A stretch of DNA of 40,899 nt from Bacteroidota bacterium (GCA_024643595.1 JAHEMS010000002.1:1-40899), one strand, 5' to 3'; shown: positions 25,100 through 34,409, counted from the stretch's first letter. Made by a program: numbers and translations. Notes: generated from the letters alone by a model not told the origin.

Positions 25100-27022
25100 A
25101 TGAACAATCAAAAAGCAATATGGTGCATTTTTTTATTACTCGCACTGGCATCATGTAAAACAAAGGAATTGGAAAAGTCTCCTAAACTATATTCCATGAC
25201 CCAATTTATGGATATCGTGCAAATCGGTGGAGGATCATTTTCCCCGGATGACAGTAAAATCCTTATTAGTAGCAAAGAAACAGGAATTTTTAATGCAATA
25301 GAGATTGATATTAACACAGGACAGCAAACACCATTAACAAAATCAACAGACAATGCTATTTTTGGTTACAGTTATTTTCCCAGGGATAATCGGGTGTTAT
25401 ATGGGAGTGATCGGGGAGGAAACGAGATCACCCATTTGTTTGTGTTAACCAATGGTGATGTGATGGATTTGATCCAGGACTCTACCGCCAAAGCACAATT
25501 TTATGGATGGAGTTTTAATCAAAATCTCATGTATTATACATCGAATAGTCGTGATAAGCGCTACTTTGATTTGTATTCAGTACAGGTAAAAGACGACTCG
25601 GAAGAAAAAATATATCCCGCCAGTTTGGTCTATAAAAATGAAAAAGGGTTAACTCCTTCCATCATATCAAATGATGATCGTTACATCGCCTTATCTGAAA
25701 GGATTACTACCAGTAACGCCAACATGTATTTGAGGGATACACAATCCGGCAAAACGGAATTGTTATCTGCTCACGAGGGGGATATTATGTATAGTCCCCA
25801 ATATTTTAGTGTAGACGGCACAAAACTATTCTATCTGACAGACGAAGGAAGTGAATTCATGCATTTATCAAGTTATGACATTGCGACAAAAACTAAAGCT
25901 AAGGTTGACGAGGCTCCTTGGGATATCATGTATTCGAGCTTGTCGCGAAATGGGAAGTACAGAGTGGTGGCGATTAACAATGATGCACGAACTGAAATGA
26001 AAATATACGATGAATCAAGCGGTGGTAAACTTTTAAAAATTGAGGGTTTACCGGAGGGCGAAATCACCGGGGTTACCATTTCAGACAGCGAGAAGTTAAT
26101 GTCTTTCTATGTGAGCAGTTCAAAGTCGCCAAGTAATTTGTTTGTATATAATTTTGAAACCAAAGAGGTGAAGCAGCTTACTCACACAATGTCGAAAGAA
26201 ATTAATTCTGAAGATTTGGTGGAAGGAGAGGTAATTCGTTTTAGCTCTTTCGATGGAATGGAGATTCCTTCGTTGCTTTATAAGCCGAAAGGGTTGAAAG
26301 AAGGGGATAAAGCTCCGGCACTTTTATATATTCATGGAGGTCCAGGTGGACAGACCCGTTTAAATTATTCGTCCATTATACAGCACTTGGTAAATCATGG
26401 CTATGTAATTCTGGCAGTTAATAATCGTGGAAGCTCGGGATATGGCAAGACATTTTTTTCAGCGGATGATCGTAAACACGGTGACGAAGATTTACGGGAC
26501 TGTGTAGCATCGAAAAAATTCCTGGCCACTTTACCATACGTAGACATGGATAAAGTTGGAATCATGGGAGGAAGTTATGGTGGATATATGACCATGGCCG
26601 CCTTAGCATTCACTCCAGAGGAATTCAAAGTTGGCGTTAATCTGTTTGGGGTTACCAATTGGATACGCACGTTAAAAAGTATTCCGCCCTGGTGGGAAGC
26701 TGGAAGGAAAGCGTTATACGTAGAACTTGGCGATCCATTCACAGAAGATTCTGTGGCTCTTTACAATAAGTCGCCACTTTTTCATACCGATCAAATCACC
26801 AAACCATTTATTGTATTACAGGGAAGTAATGATCCTCGCGTACTACAGGTGGAATCGGATGAGATTGTTGCTAATGCCAGGAAAAATGGAGTGCCTGTGG
26901 AATATATAATTTTTCCGGATGAAGGCCATGGTTTTGTAAAGAAGGAAAACAACATAAAATCATCAGAAGAGATTTTAAAATTTCTCGACAAATATTTAAA
27001 AGCAAATACGGGAAGTGAATAA
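25100..27022 (+). CDS. S9 family peptidase lipoprotein (prolyl oligopeptidase/acylaminoacyl-peptidase type)
   Basis: 640 residues. The signal peptide ends in a lipobox (LLALASC, Cys19), so it is anchored in an envelope membrane. A beta-propeller domain occupies about 30-370 (repeated SPD/FS-DG strands) and an alpha/beta-hydrolase domain about 380-635. Catalytic triad: Ser492 in GGSYGGYM, Asp578 in GSNDPRV, His610 in DEGHGF; oxyanion-type HGGPGG at 412-417. It cleaves peptides after proline or acylated residues in the periplasm. Single gene with a strong hairpin terminator after it. Confidence 0.93.
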   Translation: MNNQKAIWCIFLLLALASCKTKELEKSPKLYSMTQFMDIVQIGGGSFSPDDSKILISSKETGIFNAIEIDINTGQQTPLTKSTDNAIFGYSYFPRDNRVLYGSDRGGNEITHLFVLTNGDVMDLIQDSTAKAQFYGWSFNQNLMYYTSNSRDKRYFDLYSVQVKDDSEEKIYPASLVYKNEKGLTPSIISNDDRYIALSERITTSNANMYLRDTQSGKTELLSAHEGDIMYSPQYFSVDGTKLFYLTDEGSEFMHLSSYDIATKTKAKVDEAPWDIMYSSLSRNGKYRVVAINNDARTEMKIYDESSGGKLLKIEGLPEGEITGVTISDSEKLMSFYVSSSKSPSNLFVYNFETKEVKQLTHTMSKEINSEDLVEGEVIRFSSFDGMEIPSLLYKPKGLKEGDKAPALLYIHGGPGGQTRLNYSSIIQHLVNHGYVILAVNNRGSSGYGKTFFSADDRKHGDEDLRDCVASKKFLATLPYVDMDKVGIMGGSYGGYMTMAALAFTPEEFKVGVNLFGVTNWIRTLKSIPPWWEAGRKALYVELGDPFTEDSVALYNKSPLFHTDQITKPFIVLQGSNDPRVLQVESDEIVANARKNGVPVEYIIFPDEGHGFVKKENNIKSSEEILKFLDKYLKANTGSE

Positions 27023-27036
27023 AAAAGCTCTTAAAA

Positions 27037-27069
27037 AATAGAGGCTATCTCATTCAGATAGCCTCTATT
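27037..27069. terminator. bidirectional hairpin terminator between S9 peptidase and nfu
   Basis: AATAGAGGCTATCT (27037-27050), loop CATTC, AGATAGCCTCTATT (27056-27069): a 14-bp perfect stem with a 5-base loop. The left side is flanked by an A-rich run and the right by TTATTATTT, so it can serve both converging genes. Confidence 0.85.
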
Positions 27070-27089
27070 ATTATTTCTGGATTTCAAAT

Positions 27090-27665
27090 TTATCCTAAGG
27101 CCTCTACTTCCTGCACTTCCTCCGGCATCATTTTCTTGAATAGATTTTCAATACCTGCCTTCAATGTTATTGTTGAAGATGGACAGCCACTGCATGAACC
27201 TTGGAGCGTGACTGTTACTTTTTTATCGGTATAGGAGTGAAACGTAATAGCGCCACCATCCTGCTCAACAGCCGGACGGATGTACTCATCCAGAATGGTC
27301 TTTATTTTTTTTATAGTTTCGGTTTCCTCTTGCTGTGGAGCTTCGGATTCTTTCACGTCTAGAATTAATTTTCCAGATTCCAAAAATGTTCGGATATGAT
27401 TTTTAAGTGTATCCTGAATTTCAATCCACTCAACATCTTCTTTTTTTGTAACGGTTACGAAGTTGCTCATGTAGAACACCCTATCCACAAAAGGATACAT
27501 GAACAGTTCCTGAGCAAGGGGTGCCTGTTCTGCTTCAACGGGAGTTGGGAAATCGAAACTCATTCCTTCAGGAACTAATACTTCACTCACTACGAATTTT
27601 AGTGAGTTAGGATTTGGATTAGATTCCAGATAGATATGGATATTTTTTGCAGCGGTTGGAGTCAT
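27090..27665 (-). CDS. Nfu/NifU-like iron-sulfur scaffold protein
   Basis: 191 residues. The N-terminal Nfu_N domain (about 5-90, NPNSLKFVV, TPVEAEQAPLAQEL) is joined to a C-terminal NifU domain (about 115-190) with the cluster-binding CxxC in GSCSGCPSS (Cys158, Cys161). It carries [4Fe-4S] clusters to target enzymes such as aconitase. The arrangement resembles eukaryotic NFU1 rather than the short E. coli NfuA. ATG at 27665. It converges on the S9 peptidase and is divergent from the symporter gene. Confidence 0.92.
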   Translation of the reverse strand: MTPTAAKNIHIYLESNPNPNSLKFVVSEVLVPEGMSFDFPTPVEAEQAPLAQELFMYPFVDRVFYMSNFVTVTKKEDVEWIEIQDTLKNHIRTFLESGKLILDVKESEAPQQEETETIKKIKTILDEYIRPAVEQDGGAITFHSYTDKKVTVTLQGSCSGCPSSTITLKAGIENLFKKMMPEEVQEVEALG

Positions 27666-27703
27666 GTGTTTTTATGTTTTCAATAGAGGAAGCTATGAAT
27701 CAA

Positions 27704-27711
27704 CAAAGTTA
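27704..27711 (-). promoter_or_regulatory. -7 promoter element of the nfu gene
   Basis: On the minus strand TAACTTTG matches TAnnTTTG perfectly, 38 bases upstream of the ATG at 27665. No clear -33 TTTG is seen. Confidence 0.45.
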
Positions 27712-27797
27712 TGAAATTTAAGTTCATCGTCTAGATTGAAAATCAGTATATTCACGCCTTTACAGAGTTATAAATTTGATATTATTTTGCTGATGCT

Positions 27798-29171
27798 ATG
27801 ACACAAAAGAGAATTGTTTGGTTTATTCTGGGATTTTTCCTCTTAGCTACGATACTGCACTCGATCGAATATTATACATCATTTACCTTATCTCACAGAT
27901 TGCTGGTTGCTAGTCGTCTGATTACATGGGCATGGCTGGTACTTTATGCGATTCGCAAAAAATCGCTTACTACCTGGATTTTATTAAGTATGGTAATCGG
28001 TGTTGAAATTGGATTGAACTTCCCTGAGTTCGCACAAAATCTTTCTGTCCTTAGTAAAATTTTCCTACGACTGGTAAAAACTATTATTGCACCTATTCTA
28101 TTTGCGACGCTGGTGGTTGGTATTGCTGGCCATTCCAATCTTAAACAAGTGGGTAGGATGGGCTGGAAATCAATCCTCTACTTTGAAGGGGTTACAACCA
28201 TGGCGTTAATGGTCGGATTGATTGCTATAAATTTAACACAGGCTGGTGCTGGTATTGTATTGCCTGAAGGATTTAATCAGGAGTTACCGGAAGCGATAGC
28301 TCAATCATGGTCAGATGTGATACTTCATGTTTTCCCTGAAAATTTTGTCAAGTCAGTATATAATGGTGATGTACTTCCCATTGTTGTCTTCAGCGTAATA
28401 TTTGGCATAGCGCTCGCTATGTTGCCAGAAGAAAAGAAAAGGCCATTACTCAATTTTTCGGAGAGCCTGGCAGAAACGATGTTTAAATTTACCAACATCA
28501 TCATGCACTTTGCTCCATTTGGTGTAGGCGCCGCAATCGCTGTTACCGTTGGTCACCTTGGTATTGATATCCTTACTTCATTGTTGAAATTATTGTTCAC
28601 GCTATACGGTTCGTTAGTCGTGTTTATAGGGGGAATTTTATTGCCCATAGCCTTAATTCTAAAAGTACCGGTAAAGAAATTCTTTAAAGCAGTTTCTGAG
28701 CCAGTCTCCATTGCTTTTGCTACCACCAGTTCAGAGTCTGCTTTACCTAAAGCCATGGAGAATATGGAGAAACTAGGAGTACCCCGCAAAATAGTTTCTT
28801 TTGTATTGCCGACAGGTTATACCTTTAATCTCGATGGCACTACGCTTTATCTCTCGTTGGCTTCCGTATTTGTGGCGCAGGCAGCGGGCATTCCATTAAC
28901 TATTGGTCAACAGATTTTAATGGGTCTTACCCTTATGCTCACGAGTAAAGGTGTTGCTGGCGTGCCTCGTGCTTCGCTGGTGATATTACTTGGAACAGCT
29001 GCTTCTTTTGGATTACCCCTTTGGCCTATTATGGCTATTTTGGGTATCGATGAATTAATGGATATGGCACGCACTTCTGTCAACGTAGCAGGTAATTGTC
29101 TGGCCACAGTAGTGATCGCAAAGTGGGAGGGAGAATATGTAGAGCCAGAAGGTGAAGTCAATTTTGATTAA
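27798..29171 (+). CDS. dicarboxylate/amino acid:cation symporter (DAACS)
   Basis: 457 residues with about eight membrane helices and two re-entrant hairpins. GltPh-like motifs: FATTSSESALPKAM (hairpin 1), FVLPTGYTFNLDGTTLYLS (the NMDGT motif written NLDGT), LTSKGVAGVPRAS (hairpin 2) and DMARTSVNVAGN (substrate-binding Asp/Arg/Asn). It takes up glutamate, aspartate or C4-dicarboxylates with Na+ or H+. The first ~60 residues add two N-terminal helices, longer than enteric GltP (about 430). Convergent with aroC, 7 bases apart. Confidence 0.93.
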   Translation: MTQKRIVWFILGFFLLATILHSIEYYTSFTLSHRLLVASRLITWAWLVLYAIRKKSLTTWILLSMVIGVEIGLNFPEFAQNLSVLSKIFLRLVKTIIAPILFATLVVGIAGHSNLKQVGRMGWKSILYFEGVTTMALMVGLIAINLTQAGAGIVLPEGFNQELPEAIAQSWSDVILHVFPENFVKSVYNGDVLPIVVFSVIFGIALAMLPEEKKRPLLNFSESLAETMFKFTNIIMHFAPFGVGAAIAVTVGHLGIDILTSLLKLLFTLYGSLVVFIGGILLPIALILKVPVKKFFKAVSEPVSIAFATTSSESALPKAMENMEKLGVPRKIVSFVLPTGYTFNLDGTTLYLSLASVFVAQAAGIPLTIGQQILMGLTLMLTSKGVAGVPRASLVILLGTAASFGLPLWPIMAILGIDELMDMARTSVNVAGNCLATVVIAKWEGEYVEPEGEVNFD

Positions 29172-29178
29172 TGCCTTC

Positions 29179-30249
29179 TTATATCTTAGAACTTTTCGAA
29201 CGCAATAAAAAATCAGCAATAACAAGAGCGGCCATGGCCTCTACAATGGGCACCGCCCTGGGAACTACGCATGGGTCATGTCTTCCTTTGCCAGAAACGA
29301 TGGTTTCATTACCATCTTTATCTACACTGGGCTGATCTTTCATAATCGTAGCCACGGGTTTGAATGCTACATTGAAATAAATATCTTCACCATTGCTGAT
29401 ACCACCTTGAATTCCTCCGGAGAAATTAGTTTTTGTCCGGATCTTGTTCCCATCATTATAAAATTCATCATTATGTTGTGAGCCCCGTAAAGTTATTCCG
29501 TCAAAACCACTACCATATTCAAACCCTTTTACCGCATTGATGCTAAGCATAGCTTTTCCAATTTCTGCATGAAGTTTATCAAAGACAGGCTCACCTAATC
29601 CAACCGGAGTATTTTTTATTACACAAGTCACCACACCTCCAATAGTATCACGCGCTAACCGTACCTGATCAATGAGAGAAATCATTTTTTCCGCGATCGA
29701 TACATCAGGGCAGCGTATTATGTTGTCTTCTGTTTTATTTAGATCAAGTTGTGTATAATGGGGTGCTTTTAGCTCTCCGACTTGAGAAACATAAGCATTT
29801 ATTTCAATGCCGACTTGCTTCAAGAGCAATTTGGCGATGGCTCCAGCGGCTACGCGCGCAGCTGTTTCGCGCGCAGAACTTCGGCCTCCACCACGATAAT
29901 CACGCACGCCATATTTGGATTCGTAGGTATAATCTGCATGTGATGGCCGAAAGGTATTTTGAATATGTGAATAGTCTTTGCTGCGTTGATCTTGATTTTC
30001 TATGGTGATGGCAATAGGGGTGCCGGTTGATTTTCCTTCAAAAACTCCGGAAAGAATTTTGAATGAGTCGTCTTCCTTGCGCTGGGTAGTGATTTTTGAT
30101 TGACCCGGTTTTCTCCGATCCAGTTCAGACTGGATGAAATTTAAATCAATCGTAAGACCTGCAGGGCAGCCATCAATAATAACACCAATGGCAGGTCCAT
30201 GCGATTCGCCAAAGGTGCTAATTCTAAAAAGTGTTCCGTAGGAGTTCAT
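29179..30249 (-). CDS. aroC: chorismate synthase
   Basis: 356 residues. Last step of the shikimate pathway, EPSP to chorismate with reduced FMN. Signatures 1-3 are present: [37 protein letters not shown] and the C-terminal [21 protein letters not shown] at 30249; other aro genes are not nearby. The 52 bases upstream hold a stem-loop shared with the batD 3' end. Confidence 0.97.
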   Translation of the reverse strand: MNSYGTLFRISTFGESHGPAIGVIIDGCPAGLTIDLNFIQSELDRRKPGQSKITTQRKEDDSFKILSGVFEGKSTGTPIAITIENQDQRSKDYSHIQNTFRPSHADYTYESKYGVRDYRGGGRSSARETAARVAAGAIAKLLLKQVGIEINAYVSQVGELKAPHYTQLDLNKTEDNIIRCPDVSIAEKMISLIDQVRLARDTIGGVVTCVIKNTPVGLGEPVFDKLHAEIGKAMLSINAVKGFEYGSGFDGITLRGSQHNDEFYNDGNKIRTKTNFSGGIQGGISNGEDIYFNVAFKPVATIMKDQPSVDKDGNETIVSGKGRHDPCVVPRAVPIVEAMAALVIADFLLRSKSSKI

Positions 30250-30265
30250 TTCATTAATTATTCAA

Positions 30266-30303
30266 AATTCAAGATCGTTTATTAAAATTTTTAATCTTGA
30301 ATT
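30266..30303 (-). terminator. stem-loop between batD and aroC
   Basis: AATTCAAGAT (30266-30275) and ATCTTGAATT (30294-30303) form a 10-bp perfect stem around an 18-base AT-rich loop. On the minus strand it begins at the batD stop codon (30304-30302) and precedes the aroC ATG by about 16 bases, so it may end batD transcripts, or act as an attenuator-like structure. It lacks a clean U-run on that strand. Confidence 0.4.
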
Positions 30304-31744
30304 ATTTTTTAAAGATAAGATAAGCGGATCCTCCTAACATCAATAATATGAAGATATTCAGGCTAACCTTCATCCAATCCATGGAGTCAACATGTTGAAG
30401 GTTATTTTCCGAGGCATCCAATCGGTCATAAAAGGATCCAAGATCAGTGCTTTCAATGTTTTGGTTCTTCTGACTTTCTCCTTTAACGCGCAGTGTATAT
30501 TGTGATCTTAAGGTATCGTATTTTTTTGATTTGGGATTAAAAAATACCCATTGAAAATAATCTCCCAAATTAAATTCACCCGGCTCTTTTGGAATCATAA
30601 AATAATTGAAAGTTTTGTTTCCCGCTACGCGACCACCTTCACGTCTGATATTTTGCTTCACATTGGGTTCATAGAAATCAAAATTGGCATCTTTTTTTAC
30701 CATTGGTTTTTCAATGGCGGTGATGTTTCCTTCGCCAATAATTCTAAATTCATACCCAATGCTTTGACCTGTTGTGGGCTCGGTTGCTGAAAATTGTTCA
30801 GCCAATTGATAATCTCCAACAGCTACTGAATTCCGCAATGGATGAGAAGGTAGTTCCTTCACGTGCACAGTTATCGGTCTCGAATAAAATGTTTTAAAAT
30901 CCTCTTGCCTGTTTTGGCCAAAGAAGGATGGGTTCTTAGCTACTTTAAATTTGATCATTTCCAGGCCAACACTTGAAAAATTAATTGACTGTGTATTCAA
31001 GGGATAGAATGCTGCCTGGTAGATTTTATACTGCGTATAACCTTTACCATTAATATCGATGGTTTCTCCTTCAATGTTTTCAATATTAAAATTTTCCTCC
31101 CAGCAATTGGCAGGCTTAAGTTTTTTGAGGATTTCTGAAAGTTGCTTGCCTAACTCATGAAATTGCATCGGAGCACGATTGTTGTCGGCCACTAAAAAGG
31201 ATAGGGTGGCAGTAAATCCTTCACCCACATACACTTCACTTTTGCTGGTAGTAAGGGCCAGGAGTGCATCTTCTTTGACATCGATAAACTCCGTTTCACC
31301 CCGGCCAAAAAAGCCATCAGAAGGGTCATCAAACATACTCCGAAAGGGGTCACGTTGCGCCTGTACAGCAGGACCTACTTTTACTTTTTTGCCGGTAACT
31401 GAAATGATCTGATCATTAACTTTCATTTTAAAGGAAGGAACTACAAACACACCTTGTTTAGTTGGGGTATAGGTCATCACCACACTTTGTGATGAGCTCA
31501 TTTGTCCATTAACAATACTGGTTTGCGACTGGTTAGAAGTGCCTCTTTTTCGAAATCCATCGATGTCAGGAAAATTCTCATAACTTTTTAATCGGTCATT
31601 ATTTACTGTGACCGTGATCGTCCAGGCTTGATTTTCACCAATTTCGTCTGGGCCAAGTGCGATTTGGATGTTATTTTGACCATATACCGCACCAGTAAAA
31701 AGCAACAAATAGGTTAAGAGGGTCGTTCTTGAAGAAAAAATCAT
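30302..31744 (-). CDS. batD: BatD-family oxygen tolerance protein
   Basis: 480 residues from the ATG at 31744, which starts a Sec signal peptide (MIFSSRTTLLTYLLLFTGAV). A good promoter (31778-31807) lies in the upstream extension of the frame, so the ATG at 31825 is not used. N-terminal BatD Ig-like repeats (about 28-130: GPDEIGENQAWTITVTVNN, TYTPTKQGVFVVPSF), further beta domains (about 155-420, FYPLNTQSINFSSVG), and one C-terminal membrane helix (IFILLMLGGSAYLIFKK) with the bulk of the chain periplasmic. In Bacteroidota BatD belongs to the Bat (aerotolerance) operon with vWA proteins BatA/B and MoxR; here it is alone. Confidence 0.85.
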   Translation of the reverse strand: MIFSSRTTLLTYLLLFTGAVYGQNNIQIALGPDEIGENQAWTITVTVNNDRLKSYENFPDIDGFRKRGTSNQSQTSIVNGQMSSSQSVVMTYTPTKQGVFVVPSFKMKVNDQIISVTGKKVKVGPAVQAQRDPFRSMFDDPSDGFFGRGETEFIDVKEDALLALTTSKSEVYVGEGFTATLSFLVADNNRAPMQFHELGKQLSEILKKLKPANCWEENFNIENIEGETIDINGKGYTQYKIYQAAFYPLNTQSINFSSVGLEMIKFKVAKNPSFFGQNRQEDFKTFYSRPITVHVKELPSHPLRNSVAVGDYQLAEQFSATEPTTGQSIGYEFRIIGEGNITAIEKPMVKKDANFDFYEPNVKQNIRREGGRVAGNKTFNYFMIPKEPGEFNLGDYFQWVFFNPKSKKYDTLRSQYTLRVKGESQKNQNIESTDLGSFYDRLDASENNLQHVDSMDWMKVSLNIFILLMLGGSAYLIFKK

Positions 31745-31777
31745 AATCACATAGTTCCGCAACTTGTTGCAGGTACG

Positions 31778-31807
31778 CAAAATTAAGGCCTTCTTTTTAT
31801 TCTTCAA
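31778..31807 (-). promoter_or_regulatory. promoter of batD
   Basis: On the minus strand TTG (31807-31805), a 19-base spacer, then TAATTTTG (31785-31778), a perfect TAnnTTTG. The transcript start near 31772 leaves a leader of about 28 bases before the ATG at 31744. This is one of the best promoter matches in the window. Confidence 0.6.
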
Positions 31808-31873
31808 TTGCTTTTGTATTTTCATATCTGCAACACATGTTAAAAACTCAACAAACGCACTTTACAATTTTTA

Positions 31874-32065
31874 ATGAAAATGCTTAATTATGTAAAGCAA
31901 ATACTCACAAGGGTGAGTTTTGACGCCAGGCTCTTTGAAAAAGAGTTGAGAAAGGCTATCAAAATGTTAATAGCCGATGAAGTACGGGAACTCCAACGTT
32001 GGTGTTATGCCAATTATAGGGGGGAATACGAAGCCATCTTGAATAGATGCTTCGTGGCTGTTTAA
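31874..32065 (+). CDS. conserved small protein, 63 residues
   Basis: MKMLNYVKQILTRVSFDARL starts at an ATG at 31874 (a second ATG at 31880). No known domain, no signal peptide or membrane segment. The helical pattern ELRKAIKMLIADEVRELQRW and the ending GEYEAILNRCFVAV are, in my recollection, typical of short uncharacterised Bacteroidota proteins (SFD-x-LFEKEL and an LxxWC patch). The gene has a hairpin terminator right after it, which supports a real transcript. It is divergent from batD (upstream) and convergent with queG. Confidence 0.7.
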   Translation: MKMLNYVKQILTRVSFDARLFEKELRKAIKMLIADEVRELQRWCYANYRGEYEAILNRCFVAV

Positions 32066-32089
32066 AGTTGCTAATTTGTCTAATCAATA

Positions 32090-32116
32090 AATCCTGCTAA
32101 CAGCAGGATTTTTTTA
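32090..32116 (+). terminator. hairpin terminator after the small gene
   Basis: AATCCTGCT (32090-32098), loop AAC, AGCAGGATT (32102-32110), then a T-run to 32115. A 9-bp stem followed by Ts is a standard intrinsic terminator. It also overlaps the queG stop (32114-32116) and can act on both strands. Confidence 0.85.
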
Positions 32117-33052
32117 TTCCCTGCCAGTCAAGAAGGAAATGTTGCGCTTAAGTCCTTGCAGTTTGGCCCTCTTTACGGCTGATTTTTTGAACAATTTTTC
32201 AAATACATCCGCAGTGATTTCCTTCCAATCTTGTGAATTCATCTTTTCAAGATCCGGGTCGGGCTGAAAGCGAGATTCTGTATTTGGCTTAGAAAATCGA
32301 TTCCATGGACACACATCCTGACAGATGTCGCAACCAAAAATCCAGTTTTCAAATTTGCCCTTTACCGCTATGGGAATATCTTCTTTTAATTCGATAGTGT
32401 AGTAAGAAATGCATTTGCTTCCATCCACCATGTAAGGTTGTGGTATGGCATCGGTTGGGCAAGCATCCATACACGCAGTACAGGTTCCACAATAGTCTTT
32501 TGCTGGTCCGTCATATTCCAATTCAAGGTCGATGATGAGTTCTGCCAGGAAGAAGAAACTGCCCATCGATCGATTCAGGAGCAAACTGTTTTTGCCAATC
32601 CAGCCCAGTCCAGATTTTTTTGCCCAGGCTCTTTCATGCACGGGTGCAGAATCCACAAAAGCGCGACCACCCACTTCTCCAATTGTTTGCTGAATTTTAT
32701 TTAACAAAATTTTCAACTTGTCTTTAATCACGAAGTGATAATCTTCACCATAAGCATATTTGGCAATCTTAAATTGATCAGGATTGGCCGAGGAGAGATC
32801 TTTTTCTGGATAATAATTATAGATCAGGCTGATGACAGATTTTGCTCCAGGTACTAACAAAGTTGGGTTGAGCCGTTTGTCAAAATAATTTTCCAGGTAA
32901 CTCATCGATCCATGATGCCCTTGCCTCAGCCAATCTTCCAGTCGGGGAGCTTCCTCATGGAGAAATTCAGCTTTTGCTATCCCGCAATAACTAAAACCCA
33001 ACGCGGCAGCGGTTAATTTGATAAAATCACTATGCTTTTGTCTGGAATCCAA
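32114..33052 (-). CDS. queG: epoxyqueuosine reductase
   Basis: 312 residues if translation begins at the TTG at 33052 ([20 protein letters not shown]); no ATG lies before the conserved N-terminus, and the frame extends to another TTG at 33100 that would overlap the promoter. QueG reduces epoxyqueuosine to queuosine in tRNA with cobalamin and two [4Fe-4S] clusters. The eight-Cys pattern is visible in [16 protein letters not shown] (first half) and CISYY plus [14 protein letters not shown] (second half). The N-terminal cobalamin-binding region shows [20 protein letters not shown] and [16 protein letters not shown]. Other que genes are not in the window. Confidence 0.93.
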   Translation of the reverse strand: MDSRQKHSDFIKLTAAALGFSYCGIAKAEFLHEEAPRLEDWLRQGHHGSMSYLENYFDKRLNPTLLVPGAKSVISLIYNYYPEKDLSSANPDQFKIAKYAYGEDYHFVIKDKLKILLNKIQQTIGEVGGRAFVDSAPVHERAWAKKSGLGWIGKNSLLLNRSMGSFFFLAELIIDLELEYDGPAKDYCGTCTACMDACPTDAIPQPYMVDGSKCISYYTIELKEDIPIAVKGKFENWIFGCDICQDVCPWNRFSKPNTESRFQPDPDLEKMNSQDWKEITADVFEKLFKKSAVKRAKLQGLKRNISFLTGRE

Positions 33053-33070
33053 GGCATTAAAAAATTTACT

Positions 33071-33103
33071 CAAAATGCGGAAGAAAAAGCATTTCAACAA
33101 AAA
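33071..33103 (-). promoter_or_regulatory. possible promoter of queG
   Basis: On the minus strand TTTTTG (33103-33098), 19 bases, GCATTTTG (33078-33071). The -7 lacks the leading TA but keeps TTTG. It implies a transcript start near 33065 and so a start at the TTG at 33052. Confidence 0.35.
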
Positions 33104-33197
33104 GCTAACTTATTTTCTGGAAGGTTGCGGCGCTTATAAAAAAAATCTCTTGATGAGTGAAGCACAAAACCATACATTAGGTTTCAATTCGGTCATT

Positions 33198-34406
33198 ATG
33201 AAGTTTTCTTTTTTTTTAATGGCAATCGTAACGCTTTTGGTCACAATAAGCTGTGAACAATCGAAGTCTTCTTTAACCAAAGGCGCTTATGATTATGACG
33301 TTAACTTTCTGAAAAAACATTCCGAGAATTTAATTGAACTGAGCGATGAATCAGGCCAGGCAATGGTTCTGGTGTCCGCTGACTACCAAGGCCGTGTAAT
33401 GACCAGCACTGCTTCGGGTAACAAGGGAACCAGCTATGGATGGCTCAATTATGAATTGATTTCGTCCGGTAAAAAGAAACCACAATTCAATCCGGTAGGA
33501 GGTGAAGAACGATTTTGGTTGGGTCCTGAAGGTGGTCAATATTCTTTGTATTTCCATTCGGGAGATTCCTTTTCAATTCGCAACTGGCAGGTGCCTCCGA
33601 TAATTGATATCGAAGCGTTTGAAGTAGTAACAAGCAGTAAGTTGAGTGCCACTTTTTCAAAACAAGCATCCCTTACCAATTACAGTGGAACTATATTTGA
33701 TCTTCTTATCACAAGAAAGATTTCATTATTGGCAAAAACTGATCTTGAATCGAAACTTGGACTGAATATTTCGGAAGGAATTAAATATGTGGGTTATCAA
33801 ACGGAAAATCAAATCAAAAATGTGGGTTCGCTTGACTGGAAAAAGGAAAGTGGTTTGGTTTCCATCTGGTTACTTGGGATGTTTACACCATCGGATCAGG
33901 TAACGGTTATTATTCCTTTCAAGCCATTTGCGGGTGCGAAGGAGCTAATCACTACCTCCTATTTTGGTGAGATTCCTAAAGAGAGAATTAGCATTGATGA
34001 CAGCGTTTTATACTTTACCTGTGATGGAAAATATCGAAGTAAAATTGGCTTGTCCCCTGTTATAGCAAAACCCCTATCCGCAAGTTATGATTTCATCAAA
34101 CAGGTGCTCACCATCACACAATTTGAAATAATGCCCGACGCCTCTTACGTGAATTCAAAGTGGGAAATGCAACAGGAACCTTTCCTGGGCGATGCAGTAA
34201 ACTCCTATAATGACGGTCCGCTTGCTGATGGATCACAGCTTGGTCCATTCTATGAATTGGAATCCTCATCACCTGCATTGGAATTGAAAGTGGGAGAAAG
34301 TACCATGTATAGTCAAATGACTTGTCATTTGGAAGGTGATTTTGAAAAGCTTAATGCGTTAAGTAAGAATATTCTAGGTGTTGACTTAAGTACGATAAAA
34401 AAGTAA
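33198..34406 (+). CDS. lipoprotein of the DUF6786 kind, possibly mutarotase-fold
   Basis: 402 residues from the ATG at 33198 (MKFSFFLMAIVTLLVTISC), whose signal peptide ends in a lipobox Cys19, so it is membrane-anchored. The frame extends upstream to 33018 but that part overlaps the queG promoter. The core reads AMVLVSADYQGRVMTSTASG, GGEERFWLGPEGGQYSLYF and, near the C-terminus, NSYNDGPLADGSQLGPFYEL. I recall this as a Bacteroidota family listed as DUF6786; the EERFWLGPEGG and ND-P...GPF-ELE motifs are reminiscent of aldose 1-epimerase-like beta-sandwiches that bind sugars. Function not established. First gene of the plus-strand sugar unit; the next starts 3 bases after its stop. Confidence 0.75.
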   Translation: MKFSFFLMAIVTLLVTISCEQSKSSLTKGAYDYDVNFLKKHSENLIELSDESGQAMVLVSADYQGRVMTSTASGNKGTSYGWLNYELISSGKKKPQFNPVGGEERFWLGPEGGQYSLYFHSGDSFSIRNWQVPPIIDIEAFEVVTSSKLSATFSKQASLTNYSGTIFDLLITRKISLLAKTDLESKLGLNISEGIKYVGYQTENQIKNVGSLDWKKESGLVSIWLLGMFTPSDQVTVIIPFKPFAGAKELITTSYFGEIPKERISIDDSVLYFTCDGKYRSKIGLSPVIAKPLSASYDFIKQVLTITQFEIMPDASYVNSKWEMQQEPFLGDAVNSYNDGPLADGSQLGPFYELESSSPALELKVGESTMYSQMTCHLEGDFEKLNALSKNILGVDLSTIKK

Positions 34407-34409
34407 ACT

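Noticed and set aside
31745-31825. 27-codon upstream extension of the batD frame starting with ATG
   Set aside because: A strong promoter lies inside it and the signal peptide begins at 31744.
33018-33197. N-terminal extension of the lipoprotein frame
   Set aside because: Overlaps the queG 5' end and promoter; the lipoprotein signal peptide starts cleanly at 33198.
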